The notes beneath the pieces are model-generated. The model saw only the letters and a list, made by a program, of their open reading frames with translations. It made no database searches and was not told where the DNA came from. The position numbers were made by a program, and so were the translations under genes. DNA of 64,000 bases, taken from Wurfbainia villosa. Lineage: Eukaryota > Streptophyta > Magnoliopsida > Zingiberales > Zingiberaceae. The stretch covers positions 186,001-250,000 of the forward strand of contig CM046004.1 in assembly GCA_025175895.1 (NCBI GenBank). Reading direction: 5' to 3'. Positions 24,947-37,025 of this stretch are shown here, one piece after another. Within the stretch, counting starts at the first letter, position 1, and each line of letters starts with the position of its first letter.

Positions 24947-26953
24947 ATGATTCTGCACAAAGCAAGGATCTTACCTGTTTTCTTGTCGATAATCATACCC
25001 ATGGCAACCTCGCTCTCCTTCAACTTCCCTAGCTTCGATCAGACTTCAAATTTGAACATGATCGCATTGGAAGGTGATGCAAGCTTTAGTGGCTCCACCA
25101 TAATACTCACCCAGGAAGTCGCCAATTTGGCAAGTGCTAGTAGAGCAACCTATAAAGACCCCCTTCTCCTCTGGAACAACAAAAAAGAACTCACTGACTT
25201 CACCACACAATTCTCCTTCATCATCGACTCCCATGAGACAAACCATGCTGACGGCTTTGCCTTCTTACTTGCACCATACCCTGCCAAGTTGCCCTTGTTT
25301 GCTCAAGGTGGCTACCTTGGCCTTTACACCAACACCACAACCCTCAACCAAACCATTAACACGGTGGCTGTGGAGTTCGACACCTTCAGCAACCCTAAAT
25401 GGGATCCAGACGGCGAACATCTTGGCATCGACATAAACTCAATCAACTCTTCAACACATGTTCCTTGGAACAGCAGCATCAGGGAACACAGAATCGGTAA
25501 TGCGCGGGTGAATTATGATTCCATCACCCACAACTTGAGCCTCTTCTTAACCTATCCAGAGACAAATCGATCACTAAGTGCCAATTACAGCATAAGTTAC
25601 ATTGTTGATCTGAGAGAGGCCTTACCAGAACTTGTAACAGTAGGTTTCTCTGCGTCCACAGGTAACTTCACTGAGACGCATACCATTCTATCATGGTCCT
25701 TCAACTCGACTCTGAAACCAAAGAAGAACAAAAACATGGTTATAATCATCATCGGTTGTTCCATTGGAGTGGTCTTGACGGGGGCATTATGCTTGATATG
25801 TTTCATTTGTGGTAAGAACAGGAGGAAGAAGAATCAGGGAAAGGAGCACATGGACTGTGATGAGGATATAGATCACGAGTTTGAGAGCGAACGAGGACCA
25901 AAGAGGTTCTCTTTCCCGGAACTATCACTTGCAACAAAGGACTTCTCAGAAGAGAAGAAGCTCGGAGAGGGTGGGTTCGGATTGGTTTACAAAGGATACT
26001 TGAGAGACTTCAACCTCGATGTGGCGATCAAGAGGATTTCTAAGGGTTCGAAACAGGGGAGGAAGGAGTATATCTCAGAGGTCAAGATCATCAGTCAGCT
26101 GAGACACCGGAACCTGGTGCAGCTCATCGGGTGGTGCCACACCAAAGGCGAGTTCTTGCTCGTCTACGAGTTCATGCCCAATGGGAGCCTCGATTCTTAC
26201 TTATACAGCAACGCGAAGTTTTTACAGTGGCCGGCGCGGCACAGGATCGCGATGGGCTTGGCCTCGGCGCTCATCTATCTGCACGAGGAGGGGCAGAAGT
26301 GCGTGGTACACCGCGACATCAAGCCGAGCAACGTGATGCTGGACTCAGAGTTCAACGCCAAGCTCGGCGATTTCGGTCTCGCGAGGCTCGTCGACCACGA
26401 CAGCGACCTGCAGACCACGGATCTGGCCGGCACCAGGGGGTACATGGCGCCGGAGTGCTTCTACACCGGCAAGGCGAGTAAGGAATCCGACGTCTACAGC
26501 TTCGGCATTGTGGCGCTCGAGATCGCATGCGGGAGACGGACGATCGAGCCGAACGAGCAGCAGAGCAAGATGAGACTGGCGGAATGGGTTTGGGATCTCT
26601 ACGGAAGGGGGGAAATCTTGAAAGCAGTGGATGAGAGGCTTGAAGGGAACTTCGATGAGAGGCAGATCGAGAGCCTGATGGTGGTGGGACTGTGGTGTGC
26701 CCACCCGGACTCGTCTCTGCGGCCATCCATCAAGCAGGTGATCAGCGCGCTGAGCTTCGAGTCGCCTCTGCCGGTGCTTCCTCCCAAGCGGCCTGTGCCG
26801 ATGTACTTCATGCCGGAGTTCGATACGTTCGCCGCCGGGGAGATTTCGTCGGTGGCGAATTCCGCGCCGTCCGGCCAGTTCACGCGCTCGTTCGAGTTGG
26901 CCTTGTCGCCCGACTCGCTTTTGAAAAGCACTTCTGAAATTAGAAAGGAGTAG
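24947..26953 (+). CDS. L-type lectin-domain receptor-like kinase (LecRK class IX type)
   Basis: This is a single-exon plasma-membrane receptor kinase of 668 residues. The ATG at 24947 gives a hydrophobic signal peptide (ARILPVFLSIIIPMATSLS, about 6-24). A legume-lectin domain follows (SFNFPSF... to about 255), with the family motifs DGFAFLLAP, GGYLGLY, VAVEFDTFSN and HLGIDINSI and many N-glycosylation sequons. A transmembrane helix lies at about 264-287, followed by the basic stop-transfer GKNRRKK. The cytoplasmic Ser/Thr kinase begins near 320: P-loop LGEGGFGLVYKG (near 338), VAIKRISKGSKQG with the ATP-binding Lys, catalytic HRDIKPSN (near 454), DFGLAR, and GTRGYMAPE in the activation segment. 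All catalytic residues are present and it is of the RD type. Class IX is inferred from the overall layout. GC content rises sharply through the kinase half. The ligand is unknown; such kinases act in defence and symbiosis signalling. Confidence 0.93.
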   Translation: MILHKARILPVFLSIIIPMATSLSFNFPSFDQTSNLNMIALEGDASFSGSTIILTQEVANLASASRATYKDPLLLWNNKKELTDFTTQFSFIIDSHETNHADGFAFLLAPYPAKLPLFAQGGYLGLYTNTTTLNQTINTVAVEFDTFSNPKWDPDGEHLGIDINSINSSTHVPWNSSIREHRIGNARVNYDSITHNLSLFLTYPETNRSLSANYSISYIVDLREALPELVTVGFSASTGNFTETHTILSWSFNSTLKPKKNKNMVIIIIGCSIGVVLTGALCLICFICGKNRRKKNQGKEHMDCDEDIDHEFESERGPKRFSFPELSLATKDFSEEKKLGEGGFGLVYKGYLRDFNLDVAIKRISKGSKQGRKEYISEVKIISQLRHRNLVQLIGWCHTKGEFLLVYEFMPNGSLDSYLYSNAKFLQWPARHRIAMGLASALIYLHEEGQKCVVHRDIKPSNVMLDSEFNAKLGDFGLARLVDHDSDLQTTDLAGTRGYMAPECFYTGKASKESDVYSFGIVALEIACGRRTIEPNEQQSKMRLAEWVWDLYGRGEILKAVDERLEGNFDERQIESLMVVGLWCAHPDSSLRPSIKQVISALSFESPLPVLPPKRPVPMYFMPEFDTFAAGEISSVANSAPSGQFTRSFELALSPDSLLKSTSEIRKE

Positions 26954-29900
26954 CTATTATGCAAAGCTTAGGGGGCGAAAAGAAAATATGCCACCATTTG
27001 ATAAATATTATAATCTGTACAAACTACTCGTTACCAGCAGAATTTTCACAAATTAAATATTTTATATTATATATTTTAGTATTTTAAAAAATAATAATTT
27101 TAGATTTTTTAATATTATTAAATAAAATTTTACGATGTGTTAATTAATTCTAGGCATAAAATTATTAATAAAATAGTCCATTGGATTCGAGCCAAATTGA
27201 ATTAAATCAAATCAATTTTTTCTATTTTTTGTAAATTAAATCGAAACAATTTAAAACATTGATATTAGTTTAGCTTAAGTGAAATAAAACTTGCACGTGC
27301 ACATTAGGATGGTTTAGCTTAAGCGAAATACAAATTCGCGCGTGTATATATAAGAAATCAAAGTTCAAAATAAAAAATAATAATAATAATTTTAATATTA
27401 AATAAAATTACTCAAACATCAATAAAGATTACTTCAATTTAATTAACATTTATCAAATACTATTAACCTCATTTTGGTCAAAATTAATGTGCTTAAAGAG
27501 AATTTTACTAAAAACTATTACACTAGGGGACCATTTTGTTCAAATCCATTATAACTGAAACATTTCTTCAAGCAGATATTTTAATTGACAAGTCATGCAA
27601 AATCTGTGCACTATACTATGGGAACCAGACATTAATTAGTGGCAACGAGAAAGAATTGTGTGTTTCCAATTCTAATGCTGTTTACTCCTTTTTGTTCATC
27701 ACTTGCCTCGCTGGTCTGGCTACGGGATGGATGACTGATTTACCCATCCCGAAAGATGATACAAAATTAATCTATTATACTTGTCTTCTCTTTGCGTGTT
27801 AATTATTAATTTCAATGGTTAAAGATCTATCATGATTTATCTTTTTTATGATGATCCGAAATATAGATTAGTAGGGGTCGTTAAATTGACGGATTCCAAT
27901 TTTTTTTTTATATCATAAGATAGATGACTGATTAACATATGGAATATAAAGGTCTAAAAACAAAACGACAATTTATCAAACAGTGCACGTCAAGTTTATA
28001 ATTGTTCAAACAGCGCCTCATACTTTCATATTTACCAAATAGTGCACTTAATTCTCTTTTTATCCCTCCCGCCAAACATACATACAGCACAGTGAAATTC
28101 CCGAACGTGATACTGAAAATTCAAATTTCAACACCACAGTAGTGCTGGAATTTATAATTTCAATATTACAATGGTGCAGATTTTTTTGACGGGAAGAATA
28201 AAAAGGAAATTAAATACGCTATTTGATAAATATAAAAGTATAGAGTGTTATTTAGATATTTTTAAACTCTACGCGTGTGTTGTTTGATAAATGGCCGAAA
28301 ACAAAAACACATCTGATGAAAGCTTTTGAATTCAGAGTTCAGACCGACGAGATCCAGGTCATCACAATGAAACTTTTTTTAAACCGTAATATATTATATA
28401 ATAATATATATAATATTTGTGAGATTTACTTTGAAGATCTTATGGCAATTAATTTACATACATCCAAAAATTGAGGCCTCGAGATTTGTACAGAAAAAAA
28501 AAAATCAACTATGACATAAAAATAAAATAGAAAATAAATATGCCTTTTGGGCATTTTCAAATCTCTGAGCATTTTTTTTTTTGGACAATCCTAAATTTTG
28601 AATGTGGTTTTTGATCAATTTCAAAAATAATTTTTACGTAAAGGAAACCGTAATATCATATAATTTACTCGAACAAAAAGGTATTAATAATAACTTTATA
28701 ATTTAGTTATAATATTTTTATATATTTATATTATATTTGAATATTTATCTTTGTCCATCTTTTTATCTATCCATAAATAAAATGGATGAAATTGATTATT
28801 CTAATTGATAAATATAAAAGGATAATTTTTAAGTAGAGGAGATCAATTTTTAAAAGTTTCATCGCTTTGCGTTATCGACTGACCTCCTCCTTTATATTTA
28901 TCATCTGAGATCCTGATTTATTTTCTTTATCAATAAAGACAATAAAAAGAGATTGTTAATATAATGATTTCATATTTTTCATAAATAAAATGGACGACCT
29001 TCGCTACTTAATTTCTCTTCTTCAATATTCTCTCCTTATTTTCCTTTAAAAATACTTTTTTTATCAATTATTTTATTATTATTAATAATGTTTTTATTCT
29101 TATTATACGAACGAACTGATACAATTGTGGGGAAAAACATGAGCTTAGAAAATAAGATAGTGTTTGGTAGAGGGAAATTTTTTTATTTTTTATTTTTTTT
29201 TTCAGAAAATAGAAAATGATTTTTTAGTGTTTTCTAAATTTCTAGAAAATATTTTTTTATTTTTTGAAAAATAAAAATGAAAACAGAAAATGATTTTATA
29301 GAGTTTTTCAGTTTTTCATAAAACACTTCTTTGTTTTTCACAAAACGGAGATGGAAAATATCAACCAAAAACATTTTTTCATTTTCTTAAAAAATAAAAA
29401 CAGAAAATAAAAAAATTTCTTTCCTAGAATTAGATGTTAGCGATCAGCTTATAAGATTATAAAAACTTATCAATATGAGCTTTATAAAATTAAAATCACG
29501 ATGTTTATCAGTGAATGATTATGATGAAAATAATTCAGATGATTTTAAAATTTATCTAATTGAAAGTCATCTAAATTTTAGAAGGACAAGTAAATTTATG
29601 TTTATAAATATTAGATAATACTATGATCCATGTTAATAAAACGGGCCATGCTTGATTTCAGCCCATTTAATGTCAAAAGCCCATATGTAGCTTTCAATGC
29701 TCAGCTCGTGTTCTCGATGAGTTTTTTTGTTTTTTGTTTTGTATAATTCAGGGGTTTAAATTTCACCCAATTAATCTCGAGAGTAAGTCTTCCTCTTAAT
29801 TCGTCTATTAGATAAATTTAAAATATAATATGTATAGTCGATTTCCAAAATAGGAATGCCAATTCTAATCCTCTTACTTAATATCTTGAGTATTCATCGT

Positions 29901-31000
29901 CGCACTCGTTGAGATTGAATATGTCAATTTAGGATGGCGAGTGAGGTGACCAAGGAATAGTTTGTCGATAGTGCCTTCCATTCCGATGGCCCTTCACTTT
30001 CATCAATGAAATTTTGTCAACCAAAATCAATGATGCCAAAATTGCTTTATAAGCATTGCGAAGAAGCATGACCATCAATATAATGGATGAGAAAAGAAGG
30101 ATGGCCATCAATATCTATAATATCCACATCTTATAATTAAAGACACATGAAAAGAAGCACGCCCATCATCAATGGATAACTTTCAAGTTAAGTTATCTCC
30201 AAAGGTTCCTTCACTAGTAAAAGAAGAGGCAAAAATAAATGAATACAAAAAAAAAAAATTAAACTTCTTATTTTAAAGTATATATATACTTTAGTACGAT
30301 GGATTGGGATTGAGAGAGAAATTCTTTTTTTATTCATTAACTTAATTAATCTTAGGCATGCCATGCAAAGTTGGTGAAGCAATAACTACTCGATGCCATC
30401 GATTGAGATGAGAGGGCACCTTGAAAGTTTTATTATTTGACGTCGAAATTTAATATGACCCACAACATCTTATGAGGAATACTTATCATCATCTATCTCG
30501 CGTGTAATGTGTAGGTATTCGAGGACTTAAATGTAAAGTTTGTGGTTGCCACATGGTGAGATATCAATCTAGCTAACAAGCTCGTTAGTTGGTCTCCGTG
30601 CAGTGTCAACTGTCAAGTAGAGAATAGAAAGTGACTCGAGTAGTTAAAACGTTCAGTTTAACATGTAATTAATTAACTAAAGAAGCTAAATTACAAATCG
30701 GGCTCACTTGGCTTTTTATAGAATTCGAAAGGGGTATGAATTTTATGTTTGTGGGTTGGTGTCATAATGCAATTCATTTCTCCACTAAGATCATAGATGG
30801 GGCCCATGAATCTACATGATAATTTTGCCGGGCACATGATTATGTTATAAAAGAAATGATATATTTTAGGGGTCAATAATTATGAGGTAAAGAGTAATAT
30901 GGAAGAATCAATTATGCCTCGGACAAAATTTGCTCATGCATGTTTCATCATTAAAAGTCGTCTTGGGTTTTATTTTTCACGAATAAACTACCTATAAATT
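26954..31000. other. AT-rich intergenic region with MITEs
   Basis: About 4 kb of AT-rich sequence follows the receptor kinase. It contains the Mutator-type MITE at 27966-28297, long A/T-rich low-complexity stretches (29150-29430) and no open frame with recognisable motifs. Confidence 0.5.
27957..28306. mobile_element. Mutator-like MITE with 9-bp target duplication
   Basis: The element occupies 27966-28297 (332 bp). Its termini are inverted: CGACAATTTATCAAACAGTG at the left and the complement of the right end, CGGCCATTTATCAAACAACA. The match continues imperfectly for over 100 bases on each side, including ATATTTACCAAATAGTGCAC against ATATTTATCAAATAGCGTAT. It is bordered by the perfect 9-base direct repeat AAAACAAAA (27957-27965 and 28298-28306). 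Long terminal inverted repeats plus a 9-bp duplication are the hallmark of Mutator-superfamily elements. There is no transposase, so it is non-autonomous. Confidence 0.85.
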
Positions 31001-33146
31001 GAATTTGATATTTTTTACGAAATCAAGAAAAAGATATTGTATGCTTTGGCAAATTTCTAAATATTCAGGGCTAAATGCTCATTCGTTCGGTTTCCATCCC
31101 TCTACCAATCAGGAAACACCGCCTCTATATTGGCCATATCTGCGTGGGCCCCATTTTCCCACGACGTGACTGTCACGTGCGACGAATGAGAAACCATTCC
31201 TCGCGCTCCGGCGGGGTTTTTTTTTTTTCCCTGCATCGTCACGTGCTCTCTCTCTCTCTCTCTCTCTCCCGGCCCGAATAACGGTCCTAGACCAAGTCGG
31301 AACTTGGCGGGGCCCTCTAAATCAATGCCCCTGTTCGCTGCCTCATCTGAGACAGCAGATCCTACGTGGCACGTTGGCTATAACCGACACTCCTCCTTAA
31401 AGTAAACCAAATAAAAAATACATATATACAATAAATAAAGGAAAAGAGAGAGAGAGAGAGAGAGAGAAAAAGAAAAGAGAAAGGCCATTTTATTACACTG
31501 AAGCCAAAAGGTAACAGCATCAATGGCGGACTCAGCTTTCACAACCAATCCCTGCAGCTTTGTGTTGTCGCCCACTCCATCGAACAGACAAAACTATACT
31601 TTTTTTTTTTTTTTTCTTCTCAAAATTAAGATGACATTAATATAAGATTAGAGATAAGGAGTATATAATATGCGTCGCCTTCTTCTTCCTTCTCCCTGTG
31701 CCTGGTTTAGCAGTTGTGGTACTAGATGCAGGCCATCTTTTGCTCTCTTCTCTCATGCTGAAAAATGGAGCTCCTGCCTTGAACTGAACTTGGCAGACTC
31801 ATCGCCAATCTCTTCTTCTTTCCTCTAGTTCAACACAAAGTGTATATTTTCACCAGTTCTTACTGTCTTGCTTTCTCGGCGCTGTAAGCTGTAATGCTTG
31901 TCTTTTTTTTTTTTTTTTAAATTATTTTCCCTTTTCCCCATGTTCTTCTTGATGCTGATGATGCCATTGCTAGAGATTTCTTAGGTCGTTTCTTGTACTG
32001 ATAAAGGTGACATGCTTGGATTTTGGGAAGCTTATTTGATTCTTCCGAGTAATGTGTAGTCCTAAATTGGTCTCCTTCTTGTTTGGAGCTTACTTTAGGA
32101 TGTTTCTTCTGGAAAAGGTGTCTTGCATGGGTTTGTGAAGCATGGATGTTTTTTCAGAGGAATGAGGAACCCCAAGTTTAGGCTGCTTCTTGTGCTGAAA
32201 AGGTGATAAGCATTGATTTGGGGAAGCATGATTGGCTTTTCTGAGAGCAATGAGGAGCCCTAAATTTGTCCTCTACCTGTTTGGAGCTTAGTTTAAGCTA
32301 TTTCTTGCAGTGAAAATGTGCCATCGATGAATTTGGGGAACCATGTTTGTTCTTTCTGGAGCAATGAGGAACCCTAAAATTAGCTTCCTACTCTTTTGCA
32401 GCTTATTTAGTGAAGGTCTTTATAGTTTCAGGAAGAGTGTTTTTTTCCCCCCTTAATTGTTATAGAGATATTAAACAGGAGAGATGAGCTGAAACAGAAT
32501 CAACAGTAAGCTTGTGATCCTCAAGGAGAGAAGAAATATTGTTGTCTGATTCTTTTTATTTTAATACATTTCTACAAATGGTTGATATAGAATAAGTTGA
32601 GGTTAGGTCAATTTAATCCCTTCCTGCTACAAGTTTTCATGTGTGCAGAGCAAATGGTTGCATGATCCAAGCTAGTTTTGAGTAATTTGTAAATGTAATA
32701 TCTAGTAGGAACTAATTTTAATAATGTTATTATGAAAAGAAATCGTAGAGATGTTGCAATAAAGTGAAAAGAAATCCTTGCCAAGTTAACTATAATTTGT
32801 CAGACAATTCCCCATGAGAAGAAAACCGTAGAGATGGGAATACACCTCCAGCCTTAGTTCGTGAATAAAATAGCAACCAGTGCATGAAGCTCCCACTAAT
32901 GCAGGATTATGAGAAAAAAAATCTAATGTATGTAGTCTTACCTTGCAAGAGCCTTAGTTCTTGAATATTGACTGAAAATATAGGAGACTTAACTTTCATT
33001 GTTGGCCAGAGTGTACTTAATGTCTAGAATTCAATTCATCATAATGTTCTAACTATTTATGATTGAGTGCATGAAAGGCTATGTGATGAAACAATCATCG
33101 ACTCTTTACTTATTGGTGCTATATGCTTTATGAACTTGTTAGGATC
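31001..33146 (+). promoter_or_regulatory. Probable FPP promoter, 5' UTR exon and long leader intron
   Basis: GC rises near 31080-31400, with ACGTG-containing boxes (CACGTGC at 31174 and 31241) and (CT)n (31244-31267) and (GA)n (31446-31466) microsatellites. Pyrimidine-rich sequence follows to about 31900. No start codon joins the coding exons before 33147, and an acceptor-like TTGTTAG lies just before that ATG. A non-coding first exon with an intron of about 1.2 kb is therefore likely; its exact donor was not resolved. Confidence 0.4.
31979..32405 (+). repeat. Four degenerate tandem repeats in the FPP leader intron
   Basis: Units of about 90-115 bases begin near 31984, 32100, 32183 and 32294. 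Each has the order TTTCTTGTxCTGAAAAGGTG, GATTTGGGGAAGCATG, GAGCAATGAGGA(A/G)CCCTAAA and, in most copies, TGTTTGGAGCTTA. They are diverged but clearly from one unit. Confidence 0.75.
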
Positions 33147-36100
33147 ATGGATAACAAGGCATGGCTTTGGAAGAGGAAGTCTTCTTTAAAGAACATAGAG
33201 GCAAGAAACTATCTCTTGTTTTCTTTACTCGAACTACTTTCTTTGCATTTTTTCCTCTTCTAATGCAACGTACATGTAGTAATCACCAATAGTTGTGTTG
33301 CTTTCTTTGCATTTTTTTCTCTTCTAATGCAACGTACATGTCGTAATCACCAATAGTTGTGTAAGTGTCTATATTCCCTTATTTGTTCCCTGTGATGTCA
33401 TATTTTAACCAGTTATCGATTGAACAAGAGGAGGAACATTGTTACTATTCTTGTGATTGTTTGCAATTTTTTTATTTCAGAAAGGAAAGGTTCTAGATTT
33501 AGAGAGATCACTTGAAGAGTTAAAGAAGAAACTATCATCAGTTTGCATCGAGTCCAATTCTAAGGATGATCTTTTGGCAAAGCAAGCAAAAGTATCCGAC
33601 GAGGCAATTGCAGGTTTGGCATTTACACTAACTTCGTGTAAATATGTATTATTTGTTTTTTTTTACAAATGTACCTTGGTCGATTGTTCAGGATGGCAAA
33701 AGGTTGAAGCCGAAGCCCTTTCTTTAAAGCAACAATTGGATGATGCTTTACTTCAGAAGAGAACTGCTGAACAAAGAGCAGCTGATAGTGACATAGCATT
33801 AAAAGAGTGCTTGCAGCAGCTACATGTTACTAAAGAAGATCAACAGTTCATTGTCAACAATGCCGCCTTGAAGATATCGAGAGAACAGGAGAAGATTCGA
33901 TTGTTAGAGCAGAGATTAGTCAATACAAATCAGAAGTTCAATGAGTCAGTTGTCCAAAATGGCAACCTGAATAGAATTATAGAGGCCAAAGAACATATGC
34001 TCAAAGAATTAAGTGAGTCTAAATCCAATCAAGAAGCAAAACTCATGGAAGCAATGAGTAGACTTGATTCATCTGATAAGCTAATTGCATCTCTAAGGTA
34101 CGAGCTGTGCATGCTTCAAAAAGAGATTGAGATTCGTAATGAGGAGAGGGAATACAGTCATCGATCGGAGACTGCTGCTCATCGGCAACACCTTGAGAAC
34201 ATTAAGAAGATTGCTAAGCTAGAAACAGAGTGCCAAAGATTGCGTATCATGGTCAGGAAGAGACTTCCGGGGCCAACAGCTTTAGCTAAAATGCGAAGCG
34301 AGGTTGAAGCTTTAGAAACAAGAAAGAAAAGATCAAGTGCCATGAATGAAGATTTCCATACGAAGGATATGCTTTTAGACGACTGTTATGATTTGTCTAG
34401 CAAGGGAGCTGTTTCTCTTGTTGATCGAATACGCACCACCCAAGACGAAAACAAGATTCTCAAAGAATCATTGACCAAGAAAAACAATGAGCTTCAGGGA
34501 TCACAAATCATGTTTGCACGCACTGCATCAAGGCTGTCACAGGTCGAGAAACAACTCGAAGAATTATCCAAAAGAGAAGCATGCTCAGAGCTAGCGAGTG
34601 GAAGCAGCCCTGTGCCATATGATCTTCCACTTTCTTCAATTTCAGAGCATGGTGCCGGCGATGATACTGTCAGCTGCAACGAGTCATGGGCTTCGGCTTT
34701 AATTTCTGAACTAGAGCACTTCAAAAGTGGAAAACCAACCACTTCGTCATGCAGAAGTGCTGGTGTATCAGAGTATAGTTTGATGGATGATTCTATTGAA
34801 ATGGGGAAACCTGCAACAGTTTCTGGAGATAATAATTCATGTGTGACGATGACCAGAGGCTCTTGTGCAGGACTTGATTTATCGGAAGCAACAGGTAGGG
34901 AAATTGTTCCTATCAGGGAATTGACTAACGAATGTCAAATCAGGTGGTCACAATTTGAGAACCAACCCTGTTGGCTTCAGGACATTCTGAGAGTCATCCT
35001 AGAAAAGCATCATATCTTGCAAAAAAGTTTCAGTGCCATTCTCGAAGATGTTAGAGTTGCTCTCGGTGACCTGAATTATACTAGCGAGGGAACTTCTTTT
35101 GATAGCAAAAACAATACCCAACTATCTCCTTCAAACTTTGAAGAATCATTTCGCAAACTTATTGAATTGGTTGAGGGAATCAGAAATGGTCTAGATGTGC
35201 CATCTGGAGATGCAGAAGCTGGTTCCGCAGAGCAAAATTCTCTGGCGAACATATATTTCACCTGCACATATTTGTGGGAAGCCGCTGAGTTTGCTGTTGT
35301 TTTGCAAAACTTCATTTCGTTGTGTAATGATTTATTATACAGAAAGGTTGATCTTCAACAGTTTGCTGCTCAAACAGCTTCGACTCTGAATTGGATCATA
35401 AGCCATTCCTTTTCACTTGAAGTTGTTCCAGACTTGAAGACAAGAGCAAGGAAATGCATGGAGGCAAATGAATCGAGCAGCGACAACGAGCTCAAAGCCG
35501 TGAGATATCTAGTTAAAGAATCTACTACTGATGACAGGAAATTTCCTTCCTTATCTGCATTGAATAGTCTGAATCTCTCTTCGAGAATGGATGATATAGA
35601 GACCAAACTGAAAGATGAAAATAAGCAACTAAAGTTCGAGGCTGCGAGTATGGAGACAAAGAGGAAGGATTTGGAGGAGATGCTGAAAACATCGAATGCT
35701 AAGAATGAAAATTTGATGGTTCGACTTCAGGAGTTTGAAGCTAGCGTCTCAAATTTACAGCTACAACTAGCAGCTGCAAAAGAGTCCAAGGGACATATTG
35801 AAGACCAGATCATAAACCAAAAACTGATCGGTGAAGATCTTGGAACACAGCTTTCGGCTGCAAAGGCTGAACTGAAGGAGTCACACCAAAAGTTCTTGTC
35901 CCTCGAAGTTGAACTCGAAGAGAAAAACAATTGCTGCGAAGAATTAGAGGCTACATGTCTTGACTTGCAGCTTCAGATTGAAAGGTGAATACTTTTTTCC
36001 ATTTCAAGCTTTATTCCGAACAAAGACTTGGAATGAAAATGTCTTGTGAAATGTTCATTCCAGTGCTTTGCCAAAGGAAACTCCGAAGCATGTCCTGCAG

Positions 36101-36644
36101 CAAGAGGAAAAGCGAATCGAGGCTGTAAGTATATTATAATTCATTCTGTGCTACACAAGATTCAATCCTACTATCGAATTGTTTTCTGGCTACATATTGT
36201 TCTATGATCATGCAGGATTGCAATATAGTTGCAGCTTCAGCAAAGCTTGCTGCTTGTCAGGAAACAATCGTAAACTTGGGAAAGCAGTTGCAAGCATTGG
36301 CATCACCACTAGATGCACCTCTATTTGACAAGGTCATATCCAGTCCTGCCACTGTGAAATCGAAACGCCGGCTTCAGTTAGTTGACCATATGAGAGCAGC
36401 AGAGGATCAGATGGAACCCGAATCTCCGAACACAAAGGAGATCATATGCACTGAAGTGCCAAAGGCACCCACAGCTTATGGTTCAGTAAGAAGTATCATA
36501 GATCTGTCACCAGAGAAGTCACCTGTTAGCGATCAGAAATGTGGTACCAAAGCAGGAATGCTCATGGTTGCGCCGAATAAACAAAAAGGAAGGGGTGGGT
36601 TTCTGAGAAAGCTTCTACTGCGACGACGAAAGAGCAAGGTGTAA
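33147..36644 (+). CDS. FPP: Filament-like plant protein (FPP, DUF869 coiled-coil family)
   Basis: Filament-like plant proteins are long coiled-coil proteins linked to the nuclear envelope and cortical cytoskeleton; some bind WPP-domain proteins. Coding exons are 33147-33200, 33481-33613, 33692-35984, 36064-36124 and 36216-36644, in frame, for 989 residues. The N-terminus MDNKAWLWKRKSS is the family start signature. It is followed by heptad-rich segments, for example KGKVLDLERSLEELKKKL, GWQKVEAEALSLKQQL and the conserved ALKECLQQL. The middle holds the family block LETECQRLRIMVRKRLPGP and later HHILQKSFSAILEDV. More coiled coil runs to the last exon, which ends with the basic tail GRGGFLRKLLLRRRKSKV. 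The reading frame happens to stay open through the 78-bp intron 33614-33691, but GT-AG borders and the GWQK junction support splicing. The first coding intron uses a GC donor. Confidence 0.9.
33238..33361 (+). repeat. Recent tandem duplication of about 61 bp in FPP intron
   Basis: TTTCTTTGCATTTTTTCCTC... ending CACCAATAGTTGTG is repeated twice back to back. The second copy (from about 33302) differs by only two or three bases. It lies in the intron between the first coding exon and exon 2. Confidence 0.85.
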
Positions 36645-37025
36645 CAACAGCTTTGTCATTCCGTTCGAGTTGAGTTTATTAACAATATGAGTAATTTTTC
36701 TTTTTTGGTTGTAAGTGGAGCTCATGTAGATGGCAACAAGAGCATGTGTTTTCTATGTAGAATTGATGACTTAGTCGTAGAATGTTCGATGGGGTGTGTA
36801 ATCTTCCATTTGAATGCTAGAGAATGGTCGTGTTGAGTCGAATGAATGTGCGAGCCAAGATTTCTATTTGGACATGGAAAATAAGTGAAGTGAAATGGAA
36901 CAAGATTGGAGAAGAAAAACACTGCTTTATGGCGTTCTTGGTTAGCTTCATCGAATAAAATACTGGATTCATTCACAATCGTCTAAGTCATTTATAATCC
37001 TATCTATCTACACTAAACAAGTGTA
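36645..37025 (+). other. FPP 3' UTR and downstream flank
   Basis: Sequence from the FPP stop codon to the copia insertion. AATAAA-like signals occur at 36954-36959 (GAATAAAAT). The last five bases are the copia target site. Confidence 0.5.

Noticed and set aside
29150..29430. Possible hAT-like MITE starting TAGTGTTTGGTA
   Set aside because: The opposite end does not give a convincing inverted match or target duplication; low-complexity A/T runs make the apparent pairing unreliable.
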